Shown here in pieces: positions 24,842 to 33,797 of a DNA stretch of 64,000 nt. The stretch is from Desulfobulbus rhabdoformis (lineage in GTDB: Bacteria; Desulfobacterota; Desulfobulbia; Desulfobulbales; Desulfobulbaceae): positions 62,001 to 126,000 of the forward strand of contig NZ_JAFFQA010000002.1 of NCBI RefSeq assembly GCF_016919065.1. The letters are read 5' to 3'. The stretch's first letter is position 1. Each line of letters starts with the position of its first letter. The notes below the pieces were generated by a model. The model was not told the origin of the DNA. It saw nothing but the letters and a program-made list of their open reading frames with translations, and did no database searches. A program made the position numbers and the translations under genes.

Positions 24842-27800
24842 AATCCACCTCAGTCAATTACCCTGTTCTGCTGCTCGTTACCCTGGCGATCGCCCTCTGT
24901 GCCTATCTGGGCCTGACCCGCCTGCACATCGACACCGATATTGTCAAAACTCTCCCCACCCATGAGCAGGTCATTGGCGATGCCCTGGAGATTTTTAAGA
25001 ACCATCCCATTCACGATCAAGTGGCGGTGGATATCCAGGTTGATCAAAAGGCTCCTGATTTTTTGGTTTCTTCCGGGAAAGCTCTGGAAGAAAAAATGCG
25101 TGCCAGTGGTCTGTTTGCCGAGGTCGGAGGAGGGGATACCAGCGCCTTGCTGCCGGAAATAGCCCAGCATGTGGCCTGGTCGCTGCCCATGCTCTTTTCC
25201 CGTGAGGAGCTGGCCAAAAGTATTGCGCTCCGTCTGACAGACGCTGCCATGAGGCAACGCTTGAAGGGGCTCATGGAGAAGATGTCCGGCTTGGACGGCA
25301 TCGGGCAGGCGGCCTTTCTTTCCCTAGATCCCCTGGGTTTCAAGGATCAGATCCTTGCCAAACTCCTCTATCTTGCTCCGTCGCAGGAAGCTACCTTCTA
25401 TAAAGGATATTTGCTGTCAAAGGATGGGCAACATCTCCTGGTCACCGCGCGCCCGGCCACTGCCGGAACCGATGGTGAGGCTGCGCGTCGGTTGGCCGAT
25501 TTTTTTGCCGAGGCTGGGCGTGAGCTTGCCCAGAGCGGTACCGTTGCAGGCATGCAGGTGAGGCTGACCCCGGCGGGGGCCTTTCGAGCCGCCCTGGATA
25601 ACGAGTCCATCATTCGCCACGATGTACAACTGGCTCTCGGGCTCACTACGGTGGGCATAGCCCTGTTACTGCTATTTGCCTTTCCCCGGCCTTTAATTGG
25701 CCTGCTCTCCCTTCTACCGGCGGTTGCAGGGACGGCCATGGCCCTGTTTTTCTATTCGTTGTTTCACGATTCGATCTCGATCATGGTTTTGGGATTTTCC
25801 GGGGCGTTGATTTCCATGATGGACGATCACAGCATCACCTACCTGCTCTTTCTCGACCGGCCTCATGCGACCCGTGGCAGTGAGACTGCGCGTGAGGTGC
25901 AGTCCGTTGGTGGCACCATGGCCCTGCTGACGACTATCGGTGCCTTTTTGGCTATTAGCCTCAGTGATTTTCCCGTCTTTCGTGAACTTGGTCAATTCAC
26001 CGCCCTTGGTTTTATCTCCACCTATTTTTTTATCCACGTCATTTTCCCACGCATCTTTCCGCATATGCCCGCGGGAGGGAAACGTGTTTTACCCCTGCAC
26101 TGGCTGGCTGAACGGTTCTTTAACACGGGGAGAATCGGGGTCGTCTTGGCCTTGGGCCTTGCCCTTGTCTTAATCTTTTTTGCCAAACCCGAGTTTCGTA
26201 TCAGTTTGAGTGCGATGAACACGGTCAGTGCCCAGACCCAGGCCGATGATCAGATGTTTGCTCAGGTCTGGGGGAGCGGTGGTTCCAAGGTATACCTCAT
26301 GACCACTGCAGGCTCTCTTGTTGAGCTGCAGAAAAAAAATGACCACCTGCTGGCACAGTTGGAGCAGGACCGGCAGGCAGGGCGGGTAGGCGCTGTGTTT
26401 GTCTCTTCTTTGCTCTTTCCCGGGCCAGAACGCAGCCAGGAAAACTTTGCGGCCTGGCGGGATTTTTGGTCGGAAACACGGGTGCAGAAGGTGGAAAATA
26501 CGTTGATTGCGGAAGGGCAACGGTTGGGCTTAAAGAGCGATGCCTTTGCGCCTTTTTTTGCCCTACTTAGAGAGCAAACCCCGTCTGCACCACAGGTGCT
26601 TGAGAGTCGTTATGACAAACTCCTGGGGATCACCGCCCGGGAAGATGGCAAAATGATCCAGTTCACGGCGCTCACGCCCGGAACAACATACGATGCAGCG
26701 ACCTTTCTCAAACGGTATGGTCAGGAGGGAAAGGTCTTTGATGGCAATTATTTTTCAGAACGTCTTGGAGCGACGCTGTTTTCAACCTTTACGACCTTGC
26801 TGCTTATTATAGCGGCCATGGTGAGCCTGTTGCTCTATCTGCAAATGCTCAACTGGCGGTTGACCTGCATTGCCCTTGCCCCTCTGGTCTTTGCCTTTAT
26901 CTGCACCCTGGGAACCCTGAAATTGATTGGCCATCCACTGGATATCCCTGCACTGATGCTTTCCGTGGTTATTTTGGGCATGGGGGTGGATTACACCATC
27001 TATACGGTCTGTGGTTGCCAATGGTATGGGACGGTCGATCATCCGGGGCATGTTCTAGTACGCAGCGCGATCCTCATGGCGGCGGCTTCGACCTTTATCG
27101 GCTTTGGTGTGTTGTGCTTTGCCCAGCATAGCACCCTGAAGAGTATTGGCATCACCTCACTGCTTGGAATCGGCTATTCCCTGCTTGGCACCTTTGTGCT
27201 GTTGCCTCCACTGTTACGCAGATATTTTGACCCCGCCCGCGGGCAGATTCCCTCGACCGCATCCCTGAAGGAGCGGGTTCTGCATCGGTATCGCCTGGTG
27301 GAGGCCTATCCCCGGATGTTTGCCCGTTTTAAGCTCAAACTTGATCCATTGTTTCGCGAGTTGCCGCAGTGGTTGGACGGGAATGGGGAGGGCAAGACCA
27401 TTCTTGATATCGGCTGCGGCTACGGTGTCCCTGCCTGCTGGTGTCTGGAGAGATACCCCTCAAGCAGGGTGATCGGTGTGGATCCTGATGCCGGGCGGGT
27501 ACATGTGGCGGCTCGGGCTACAGGTGAGCGGGGGACCATGTTGGTGGGGGCTGCGCCAGAGCTGCCAGAGATTCCTGGCCCGGTCGATGTGATTATGCTT
27601 ATCGACATGTCGCATTATCTTGATGAGCAGCAGTTTGCTGCCACCTGTGCCCGTTGTTGGGAATTGCTGGCCCCTGGCGGAAGCATGTTGATTCGCTTTG
27701 TGACCCGGCCCGAGGGGACCCTTTCGGCCACCTGGTATCTTGAGGATTGGCGGGTTCGCCTCGCTGGCGGCCAAACCTGGTATCGAACACCTGAAACGCT

Positions 27801-27906
27801 GCAAAGTACACTGGCGGCAATAGGCTTTACCGAGTTGGAGCTGGAGCCGGCAATAAATAGCGAACTCTTTTGGCTCAGCGGTCGGAAGGTCGGAGCGGCT
27901 TCATAA
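24838..27906 (+). CDS. RND/MMPL-family exporter fused to a SAM methyltransferase
   Basis: A 1022-residue fusion. Residues 1-800 form an RND/MMPL lipid exporter: an N-terminal TM helix, a periplasmic domain, TM bundle 1 with FSGALISMMDDHSITYLLF, a second periplasmic domain and TM bundle 2 with VVILGMGVDYTIYTV. The acidic residues in each GxDY-like helix suggest proton coupling. Residues 815-1022 are a class I methyltransferase with ILDIGCGYGVPA (SAM motif I), VIGVDPDAG and LLAPGGSMLIRF. In aryl-polyene clusters the exporter (ApeM) and methyltransferase (ApeB) are separate proteins. The reading frame is continuous, so this is a true fusion, not a frameshift. It likely methylates and exports the same lipid. 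Confidence 0.88.
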   Translation: MKSTSVNYPVLLLVTLAIALCAYLGLTRLHIDTDIVKTLPTHEQVIGDALEIFKNHPIHDQVAVDIQVDQKAPDFLVSSGKALEEKMRASGLFAEVGGGDTSALLPEIAQHVAWSLPMLFSREELAKSIALRLTDAAMRQRLKGLMEKMSGLDGIGQAAFLSLDPLGFKDQILAKLLYLAPSQEATFYKGYLLSKDGQHLLVTARPATAGTDGEAARRLADFFAEAGRELAQSGTVAGMQVRLTPAGAFRAALDNESIIRHDVQLALGLTTVGIALLLLFAFPRPLIGLLSLLPAVAGTAMALFFYSLFHDSISIMVLGFSGALISMMDDHSITYLLFLDRPHATRGSETAREVQSVGGTMALLTTIGAFLAISLSDFPVFRELGQFTALGFISTYFFIHVIFPRIFPHMPAGGKRVLPLHWLAERFFNTGRIGVVLALGLALVLIFFAKPEFRISLSAMNTVSAQTQADDQMFAQVWGSGGSKVYLMTTAGSLVELQKKNDHLLAQLEQDRQAGRVGAVFVSSLLFPGPERSQENFAAWRDFWSETRVQKVENTLIAEGQRLGLKSDAFAPFFALLREQTPSAPQVLESRYDKLLGITAREDGKMIQFTALTPGTTYDAATFLKRYGQEGKVFDGNYFSERLGATLFSTFTTLLLIIAAMVSLLLYLQMLNWRLTCIALAPLVFAFICTLGTLKLIGHPLDIPALMLSVVILGMGVDYTIYTVCGCQWYGTVDHPGHVLVRSAILMAAASTFIGFGVLCFAQHSTLKSIGITSLLGIGYSLLGTFVLLPPLLRRYFDPARGQIPSTASLKERVLHRYRLVEAYPRMFARFKLKLDPLFRELPQWLDGNGEGKTILDIGCGYGVPACWCLERYPSSRVIGVDPDAGRVHVAARATGERGTMLVGAAPELPEIPGPVDVIMLIDMSHYLDEQQFAATCARCWELLAPGGSMLIRFVTRPEGTLSATWYLEDWRVRLAGGQTWYRTPETLQSTLAAIGFTELELEPAINSELFWLSGRKVGAAS

Positions 27907-28715
27907 TGAGCTGGCTGAAGAGACAACGGAAGGCAAGCCGGGCGGAAAAAACAGGCCTGGCCACCTTTCTCGCCGCGATCCTGCTGAGTTGTACCAGTTC
28001 TCCGCAACTGGCCAACCTCCCCTTAGCCCTCTTTCTTCTGATCTGCCTGGCGGCTCCGTTTTTTCCCCGATCCTCGTTTTTTCTTCCCGTGGTCTGGAGG
28101 GGGCGCCCGGACAGCAGAGGCATCGCACTCACCTTTGACGACGGTCCTTTTCCCGCCTCCACCCCGATTATACTGGAACTCCTGGCCCGTTACCGTCTTC
28201 CGGCGACCTTTTTTGTGGTGGGGAAGCATGCAGAAGCCCATCCGGAGTTAATCGCCGCCATCCTTGCTCAGGGGCACACTATCGGCAACCACTCCCTGCG
28301 CCACGATAATTTGCTTATGTTGCGCAAGGGCGAAGCGATCGAGGCCGATATCGCCCGAACCCAGGAAATCCTCGGCCAGATGGGCGTCCGGCCCCTTTTT
28401 TTCAGGCCGCCTATTGGCATTACCAGTCCCCGACTCCAATCCCCTCTTGCCAGCCAAAATATGCAGGCTATGACGTTTAGTAGTCGCATTTTTGATCATG
28501 GGAATCGCAGAATTCACAATTTTGCCTCAAGGGTGCTCAGGCAGGTCAATCCTGGTGATATCCTCCTTCTGCACGATAATCCTCCCCTGACGGAGGACCA
28601 GAGAAAATACTGGCAGGAGGAACTTGAGCAACTCTTTGCCCATTTTGCCCGGGAGAAGAAGGTGGTGCCACTTGCAGAGCTGATTGGGCAGCCAGTTATG
28701 CTGCAAGTGAAGTAG
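27906..28715 (+). CDS. polysaccharide deacetylase (NodB domain)
   Basis: A 269-residue protein started at ATG 27906, which overlaps the exporter stop (TAATG). Two hydrophobic segments at residues 18-60 anchor it in the membrane, followed by a NodB domain: metal-binding TFDDGP near residue 76, HSLRHD near 128 and the RPPIG motif near 165, then DILLLHDN. It would remove an N-acetyl (or similar acyl) group from a sugar, perhaps from the glycosylated head group made by the GT2 or GT25 enzyme. Last gene of the plus operon. The metal ligands are intact. Confidence 0.88.
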   Translation: MSWLKRQRKASRAEKTGLATFLAAILLSCTSSPQLANLPLALFLLICLAAPFFPRSSFFLPVVWRGRPDSRGIALTFDDGPFPASTPIILELLARYRLPATFFVVGKHAEAHPELIAAILAQGHTIGNHSLRHDNLLMLRKGEAIEADIARTQEILGQMGVRPLFFRPPIGITSPRLQSPLASQNMQAMTFSSRIFDHGNRRIHNFASRVLRQVNPGDILLLHDNPPLTEDQRKYWQEELEQLFAHFAREKKVVPLAELIGQPVMLQVK

Positions 28716-28720
28716 CCATA

Positions 28721-28769
28721 TTTGTATCCCCTCATAAGCGAGATACAAAAATGGGTAGGGCTTTATGAG
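28721..28769. repeat. two overlapping inverted repeats after the cluster
   Basis: TTTGTATC (28721-28728) pairs with GATACAAA (28742-28749), while CTCATAA (28731-28737) pairs with TTATGAG (28763-28769). The two stems interleave, so only one can form at a time in RNA. There is no U-tract. They lie between the deacetylase stop and the DUF6880 gene and could act in termination or mRNA stability. Confidence 0.4.
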
Positions 28770-28851
28770 CAGCCAGAGTAGAGTCTGCTTTTGTTACAAA
28801 AAGAACCAAAGCCTTCTCTGATTTGGGAGGTGTAAAGAAATTTTCTGAATT

Positions 28852-30204
28852 ATGACCAAAAAAAGAAAACAAAAGCTGATAGAGCTCGGCCCAGAAGTTC
28901 TGGCAACGGCTCTTTTGGAGTTGGCCGTCTATTCTGAAGCTGCTGCGGAAGTGGTCGAGCGCCTGTCGGCCACGCCTGATGAAAACTATACCCGTATCCG
29001 AGAGAGACTCTCCGCATTACAAGGGTTGGAACACTACTACAGTTGGCGAGAGATTATTGATTTTTCCAGGGAACTCGGCCTGCTGCTGCAGGATATTCGG
29101 GCAAGTGTTCCTGAGCCCACAATAGGGCTTTCCTTTGTAGCGCTCTTTTTTGAGGCGGACGCGAGTATTTTTGAGCACTGTGATGATTCCAGCGGCTATG
29201 TAGGTGATGTTTTTCAGGAAGAAGCTAAAGACCTCTTTGTTTATTATGGTTCACAGTGTGCCGATAAGCAGCAGGTCGCAGAACTCATCCTGCAATTGAG
29301 CCTTCAGGATGATTATGGTGTCCGAAATATCTTGATTGATTGCGCTGGTGAAGTGTTACCAAAGCCCGTGATGTACGAGATGATCGCTTCATTGCAGCAA
29401 ATCGTAAAAGAGCAAACGGAGAGCCATGATAAACGTCACTTCCTCTACATGATCGAGTCGCTGGCCAGGCAGCTTAAAGATGCTTCTCTTTTTGAAAAAA
29501 CGCGTACGGCTACATGGGGCACGCTCAGTGCGCCAGCGTATCTTGATATTGCCGAGGTGTATCTCGAGAGCGGCGACATTGATACGGCTCTTGAATGGCT
29601 TGATAAAGTCGATGAAAAAGAGAGTATGCACTCGTCAAAACGGGACGAATTACTGCTTGCGGCCTACAAAAAGCAGGGGGACTCCCAAAAAACGGAAGCC
29701 ATGCTGCTGAAACTTTTTCGATCCTTCCGGTCTCTTGATGCATTGCAAGACCTGCTAGATGTTATCGGTCAGGACAAACGTGAAGCAGTCATTGCAAAAG
29801 AGACGGTAGAGATTCTGGCTTCAGATCGATTCCAGGAGTCGGATGCGTATTTCCTGGCCCTTATCGGAGCCGCTGATACAGCCGAGGAATACCTGCTCAA
29901 ACACGCTGATCAGATTGACGGGAGTTATTACGGAGAATTACTCCACATAGCCGAGGCACTGGAGAAGACAGACCGCCCACTTGCTCTAAGTCTGATTTAT
30001 CGCAGTCTGCTGCTTTCTATTTTGGAGCGAGGGTATGCCAAGGCCTATTCCCACGGCGTACGTTACTTGAAAAAATTAGACAGCTTAGCCATGCAGATTA
30101 CCGATTGGAAAAATATCCCCAGCCATCAAGCAGTTAAAGAGCAAATTAAAGAGAGACATGGTCGTAAACGCAGCTTTTGGTCGAAGTACCAGGGAGAAGT
30201 ATGA
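28852..30204 (+). CDS. DUF6880-like alpha-helical repeat protein
   Basis: A 450-residue protein, almost wholly helical, with TPR-like segments (YLDIAEVYLESGDIDTALEWL, KQGDSQKTEAMLLKLF). The start and domain pattern (LGPEVLATALLELA, ERLSAL) match what I recall of DUF6880 proteins, which have no known enzyme motif. The gene is outside the lipid cluster, after the overlapping repeats. It is followed after 28 bp by another gene of unknown function with which this family often travels, so the two likely form a unit. Cytoplasmic; no signal peptide or TM segment. Function not known. Confidence 0.65.
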   Translation: MTKKRKQKLIELGPEVLATALLELAVYSEAAAEVVERLSATPDENYTRIRERLSALQGLEHYYSWREIIDFSRELGLLLQDIRASVPEPTIGLSFVALFFEADASIFEHCDDSSGYVGDVFQEEAKDLFVYYGSQCADKQQVAELILQLSLQDDYGVRNILIDCAGEVLPKPVMYEMIASLQQIVKEQTESHDKRHFLYMIESLARQLKDASLFEKTRTATWGTLSAPAYLDIAEVYLESGDIDTALEWLDKVDEKESMHSSKRDELLLAAYKKQGDSQKTEAMLLKLFRSFRSLDALQDLLDVIGQDKREAVIAKETVEILASDRFQESDAYFLALIGAADTAEEYLLKHADQIDGSYYGELLHIAEALEKTDRPLALSLIYRSLLLSILERGYAKAYSHGVRYLKKLDSLAMQITDWKNIPSHQAVKEQIKERHGRKRSFWSKYQGEV

Positions 30205-30232
30205 AAACGAGCAAGGATTTTGAGGTGGTGGG

Positions 30233-31378
30233 ATGAGTGAATATCAGTATCTGGAATTTCTTGCTATTGACCGACCACTGACGGCACAGCAGGTGGAAGA
30301 GCTGCGCAATATTTCTACGCGGGCACAGATAACTCCGGTCAGTTTTGTCAATGAATACAACTGGAGCGGCTTGAAGGCCAGTCCTGTTGATTTCATGCGG
30401 CACTATTTTGATCTGCATGTTTTTCTTGCGAACTGGGGAGATGCTATCTTTATGGTACGTTTGCCAAGGGAAGCCTTGGAGCAGAATATACTCGATGTTT
30501 TTTGCAGCAGCCCCTATCTGAAATACGAAGCATTGGCCGAGCACTGGCTTATTACTTGGTCACTTGAGGTCAGTGATGATTACGAACGGTTTGAATTTGT
30601 TGAAGATACGGCCTGGATGTCGCGGCTGGCTCCTTTACGTGAGGAGTTATTGCGCGGTGATCTGCGAAGCCTCTATCTTGGCTGGTTACGTTACATCAGC
30701 AATGAGGATGGAGAACCGGATGAGCTGGAACCCATGGTTGTCGAGGGCTTGGGGCAGCTAACGGCTGCTCAGCGGTCCCTGGCGGAGTTTCTTGAAATCG
30801 ATGTCGATTTGTTGACCGGAGTGGCGAAAGGGCAGGGCCCAAAAATAGAGCAGGCTGAAGATGAAACGGTTGTTGAAGCATGGCTTGATTCTTTGCACAA
30901 GGACGAACTGCGAGGATATCTGCGGCAAATGGTGCAAGGGCAAGGAGCGCAGGCCGAACGGACAGTGAGGGGAAAATATGCGGCTTGGCAGAGGCAGGTA
31001 GTGCCTGCACAAGTCGCACCTCGCTCTGTTGCACAGTTATGGCAGTTGGCAAAGCAGGCCCAGGAGATACGGATTGTTGAGGAGGCCAAGATGCTCCAAC
31101 AGGCCAAGGCCGAGCGACAACAAAAGCGAAATGCCTGGTTGGCTCAATTGGCGTCAGATTTTCCCCAGGCCTGGAAAGGCGTCCATCAATATGCCAACAA
31201 AGGCCACGCCAGTGCCTACGACACGGCCTGTCAGCAACTCGTGGATCTACGTGATGCCTACAATCTGCATGACACTAAAGCCGCATTTCAACAACAGCTC
31301 CATGAATTCAGAATACAGCACCAGCGCCGTCGTGCCCTTCTGCAACGGCTCGATAAAGCTGGGCTGCACTCAAAATGA
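30233..31378 (+). CDS. conserved protein of unknown function, partner of the DUF6880-like gene
   Basis: A 381-residue soluble protein. The N-terminus (MSEYQYLEFLAIDRPLTAQQ, VEELRNIS) and ANWGDAIFMVRLP are characteristic of a conserved family I recall beside DUF6880 and SWIM zinc-finger genes, but I know no function for it. The C-terminal half (residues 240-380) is rich in Gln, Ala, Lys and Arg and is likely coiled coil. The start ATG follows GGTGGG by a few bases. A SWIM-domain helicase lies 9 kb downstream in this window, which may or may not be related. Confidence 0.6.
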   Translation: MSEYQYLEFLAIDRPLTAQQVEELRNISTRAQITPVSFVNEYNWSGLKASPVDFMRHYFDLHVFLANWGDAIFMVRLPREALEQNILDVFCSSPYLKYEALAEHWLITWSLEVSDDYERFEFVEDTAWMSRLAPLREELLRGDLRSLYLGWLRYISNEDGEPDELEPMVVEGLGQLTAAQRSLAEFLEIDVDLLTGVAKGQGPKIEQAEDETVVEAWLDSLHKDELRGYLRQMVQGQGAQAERTVRGKYAAWQRQVVPAQVAPRSVAQLWQLAKQAQEIRIVEEAKMLQQAKAERQQKRNAWLAQLASDFPQAWKGVHQYANKGHASAYDTACQQLVDLRDAYNLHDTKAAFQQQLHEFRIQHQRRRALLQRLDKAGLHSK

Positions 31379-31526
31379 TAGTTCGGCAGGGTGGGCACGG
31401 TCTTATCGAGCCCATCATCTGATATCGTCGCTCCTCCCTGCAGAGCGAGCGGCCAATAAAGAGTTCTCCGACTTATCCGCTGTACCCTCTTATTGGTATT
31501 TTTTTCTGATTTTGCATTGATCAGTT

Positions 31527-32492
31527 CTAAAGCGGCTGAGAAGAACAATCACAATTGGGGTCTGCGCACAGATGGGTTTCAATGGTGATATGCTTCACCC
31601 TGTGCAGATGAGCAATCCTGGAAAAGTACTCTCCTGGACTGCGTTCTTCCCGTGAGACCACGGTCAATGCCAGAGCTTGCGCATTGGCATCAATGGGCCA
31701 GAGGTGGAGATCTGCAACCACACTATCGCCATCGGCTTCGATAGAGGCGCGAACCTCCTGCTGTAGTGCGTTATCCTGTGTGCCATCCAACAAGATAAGG
31801 GCTGTACTTTTCAGGAGCCCCCAGGCCCACTTGCCGATCAAGAGTCCTCCCACAATCCCCATTACCGGGTCAAGAAAACTCCATCCCAAATATTTACCAA
31901 AAACAAGGGCGACAATGGCCAGAACCGAGGTCAATGCGTCGGTGGCAACGTGGAGATAGGCTGCTCGAAGATTATGGTCGTGGTTGTGATGGTGATCGTG
32001 ATGATCATGTTCATGTTGCTCATGTTCGTGATGATGGTGGTGGTCCCCCAGCATCCACATACTTGCTACGTTGACTGCAAGGCCAGCGATAGCAACGAAT
32101 ATAGCCTCATTAAAGGCAATTTGAACCGGATGGATAAAGCGACTGAACGATTCCACAATCATGTACAGCGCAGTCGCACCCAAGAAGAGGGTGCTGGTAT
32201 ACCCTGCAAGAACACCGAATTTCCCGGTGCCGAATGCAAATTGGGGCGCATCGGAAAATTTTCGCGCCATGAGATAGGCAAAGTAGGTAATCCCCAAAGC
32301 AAAGGCATGGGTGGCCATGTGCCATCCATCGGCAAGCAGGGCCATGGAACCGGTCAGCATCCCGGTGATGATTTCCAGTGCCATGGTGGCGGCAGTCAGT
32401 ATGATCACACGTAGCGTGCTCTTTTCATTGGCGCTGCTGTCCAGGCCAAAGGTGTGCGTGTGACGAAGGTCGGTAACGGTTTTGTCGTGCAT
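31527..32492 (-). CDS. dmeF: cation diffusion facilitator, DmeF-type Co/Ni/Zn exporter
   Basis: A 321-residue CDF transporter with about six TM helices. Metal-site residues Asp55 and His58 (ALLADGWHMATH) in helix 2 and His181/Asp185 (HVATDALTS) in helix 5 are present. Between helices 4 and 5 a loop at residues 150-173 is almost all His, Asp and Glu, a metal-gathering segment. The N-terminus MHDKTVTDLRHTHTF matches the DmeF subgroup, which exports cobalt and nickel with some zinc. The C-terminus ends with CADPNCDC, another possible metal site. It stands alone, convergent with the gene to its left; no metal regulator gene is adjacent. Confidence 0.88.
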   Translation of the reverse strand: MHDKTVTDLRHTHTFGLDSSANEKSTLRVIILTAATMALEIITGMLTGSMALLADGWHMATHAFALGITYFAYLMARKFSDAPQFAFGTGKFGVLAGYTSTLFLGATALYMIVESFSRFIHPVQIAFNEAIFVAIAGLAVNVASMWMLGDHHHHHEHEQHEHDHHDHHHNHDHNLRAAYLHVATDALTSVLAIVALVFGKYLGWSFLDPVMGIVGGLLIGKWAWGLLKSTALILLDGTQDNALQQEVRASIEADGDSVVADLHLWPIDANAQALALTVVSREERSPGEYFSRIAHLHRVKHITIETHLCADPNCDCSSQPL

Positions 32493-32893
32493 GGAATTGG
32501 TGCCTTACTATATGAATATGATTGCGTTGCGCGTTGATTACCCAAGCAACTTTAATCAGTAAAATAAAATTAGGGTACCCCAAAAAAAACGATGTGCCAG
32601 TTTTTCTTTTAGCGTAAAGGAACGTGGAAAAACTGAAAATTTTGCAAGGGTTTGGAGAATATGCTGTTTGATTTTTTTTGTCTTTAATGTTCTAAAACTT
32701 GAAGACGCTTGAATCGCTTTTCGACGATACCTCTCATAAGGGCTCTATGCTTCTAGAGGTGTAACGTGTTCTTGCAGGCTGCAAAAATCTATGAAGAGAC
32801 TGGAGAATCTGCGTCCAATGACTTCAACCTGAGTTGCGGGCTGTGTCTTCTTGCGGTTCAGGTCACACTCACTTTAGTGGAGAATTGTTGAAC
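32493..32893. other. intergenic region upstream of dmeF and the DUF4197 gene
   Basis: An AT-rich 400-bp divergent stretch. It contains long A and T runs and should hold promoters for both flanking genes, but I find no clear -35/-10 pair, known metal-regulator operator, RNA gene or ORF with coding character. A longer reading frame for the DUF4197 gene begins at 32834 but adds no credible signal sequence. Confidence 0.4.
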
Positions 32894-33682
32894 ATGCGTA
32901 CACAAAAAAATGGTCTTTCCGTTGCAACCCTCGCTTTTGCATTGGCTTTTGGGCTGCAGACAACTGCAGTGGCCGGGACCTCATTGCTCGATCAGGGCTC
33001 AAGTTTGTTGAACTCGCTCAATACAAGCAAAACAGAGAGTTCATCCAGTCGTTCCACCAGCTCGACAAGTAGTTCGGACAGTCTCTCTTCCAGTGAGATC
33101 GTCTCCGGACTTAAACAGGCCCTGGAAACCGGATCCAGTACTGTTGTCGGCCAATTGGGAACTCAAAATGGGTTTAATTCTGATTCTGCTATTCATATTC
33201 CCCTGCCAAGTGGACTTTCCAAGGCTAAAGCATTGATGGACCAGACTGGCTTGGGATCGTATGCCGAGGAGGTGGAGCTGAAACTGAATCGGGCTGCGGA
33301 GGCGGCCACTCCCAAGGCCAAAGAGCTCTTTGTTAAGGCCATAACCGAGATGACCTTCAGCGATGCCACCTCGATTCTTAACGGCGAGGATGATGCAGCC
33401 ACGCAATACTTTAAGAAAAAAATGTCGCCGGACCTGACCGAGGCCTTTACCCCGGTTGTTGAGGATTCTCTGGGAGAGGTTGGGGCAGTGCGAGCCTATG
33501 ATGCGATGGTTGCACAGTATAAAACCATGCCTTTTGTGCCGGATATTAAGGGAAACCTGACCAGCTATACGGTGGAGAAAACCCTGGACGGAATTTTTTA
33601 TTACCTGGCCAAGGAAGAGAAGGCGATTCGCGAAAATCCTGCGAAACAAACCACTGCTTTGCTGAAAAAATTGTTCAACTGA
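32894..33682 (+). CDS. DUF4197 family exported protein
   Basis: A 262-residue protein started at ATG 32894, with GGAG about 11 nt upstream, giving a good signal peptide (NGLSVATLAFALAFGLQTTAVA). A Ser/Thr-rich linker at residues 45-68 precedes the DUF4197 domain: GLKQALETGSSTVVGQLG, IHIPLPSGLSKAKALM, LNRAAEAATPKAKELF, SILNGEDDAATQYF. Members are about this long and are found in the periplasm or outer membrane of many Proteobacteria; function is unknown. It stands alone and is followed by a strong terminator. Confidence 0.85.
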   Translation: MRTQKNGLSVATLAFALAFGLQTTAVAGTSLLDQGSSLLNSLNTSKTESSSSRSTSSTSSSDSLSSSEIVSGLKQALETGSSTVVGQLGTQNGFNSDSAIHIPLPSGLSKAKALMDQTGLGSYAEEVELKLNRAAEAATPKAKELFVKAITEMTFSDATSILNGEDDAATQYFKKKMSPDLTEAFTPVVEDSLGEVGAVRAYDAMVAQYKTMPFVPDIKGNLTSYTVEKTLDGIFYYLAKEEKAIRENPAKQTTALLKKLFN

Positions 33683-33757
33683 TGTCCTTGCCTGTGGCAG
33701 AGGTATTGGTATACCCGATTTGGAGGCATCTGTTCCCCTCCTGCCAAGGTGGAAAAC

Positions 33758-33797
33758 AAAATCCCCGAATGCCTTTGAGGTATTCGGGGATTTTTAT
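33758..33797. terminator. bidirectional intrinsic terminator between DUF4197 and tatD-family genes
   Basis: The stem AAATCCCCGAAT.GCC pairs with GG.ATTCGGGGATTT around a short TTTGA loop, flanked by A-rich and T-rich tracts on either side. It ends transcripts of the converging DUF4197 (+) and TatD-family (-) genes. Its right edge touches the last codon of the TatD gene. Confidence 0.85.
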
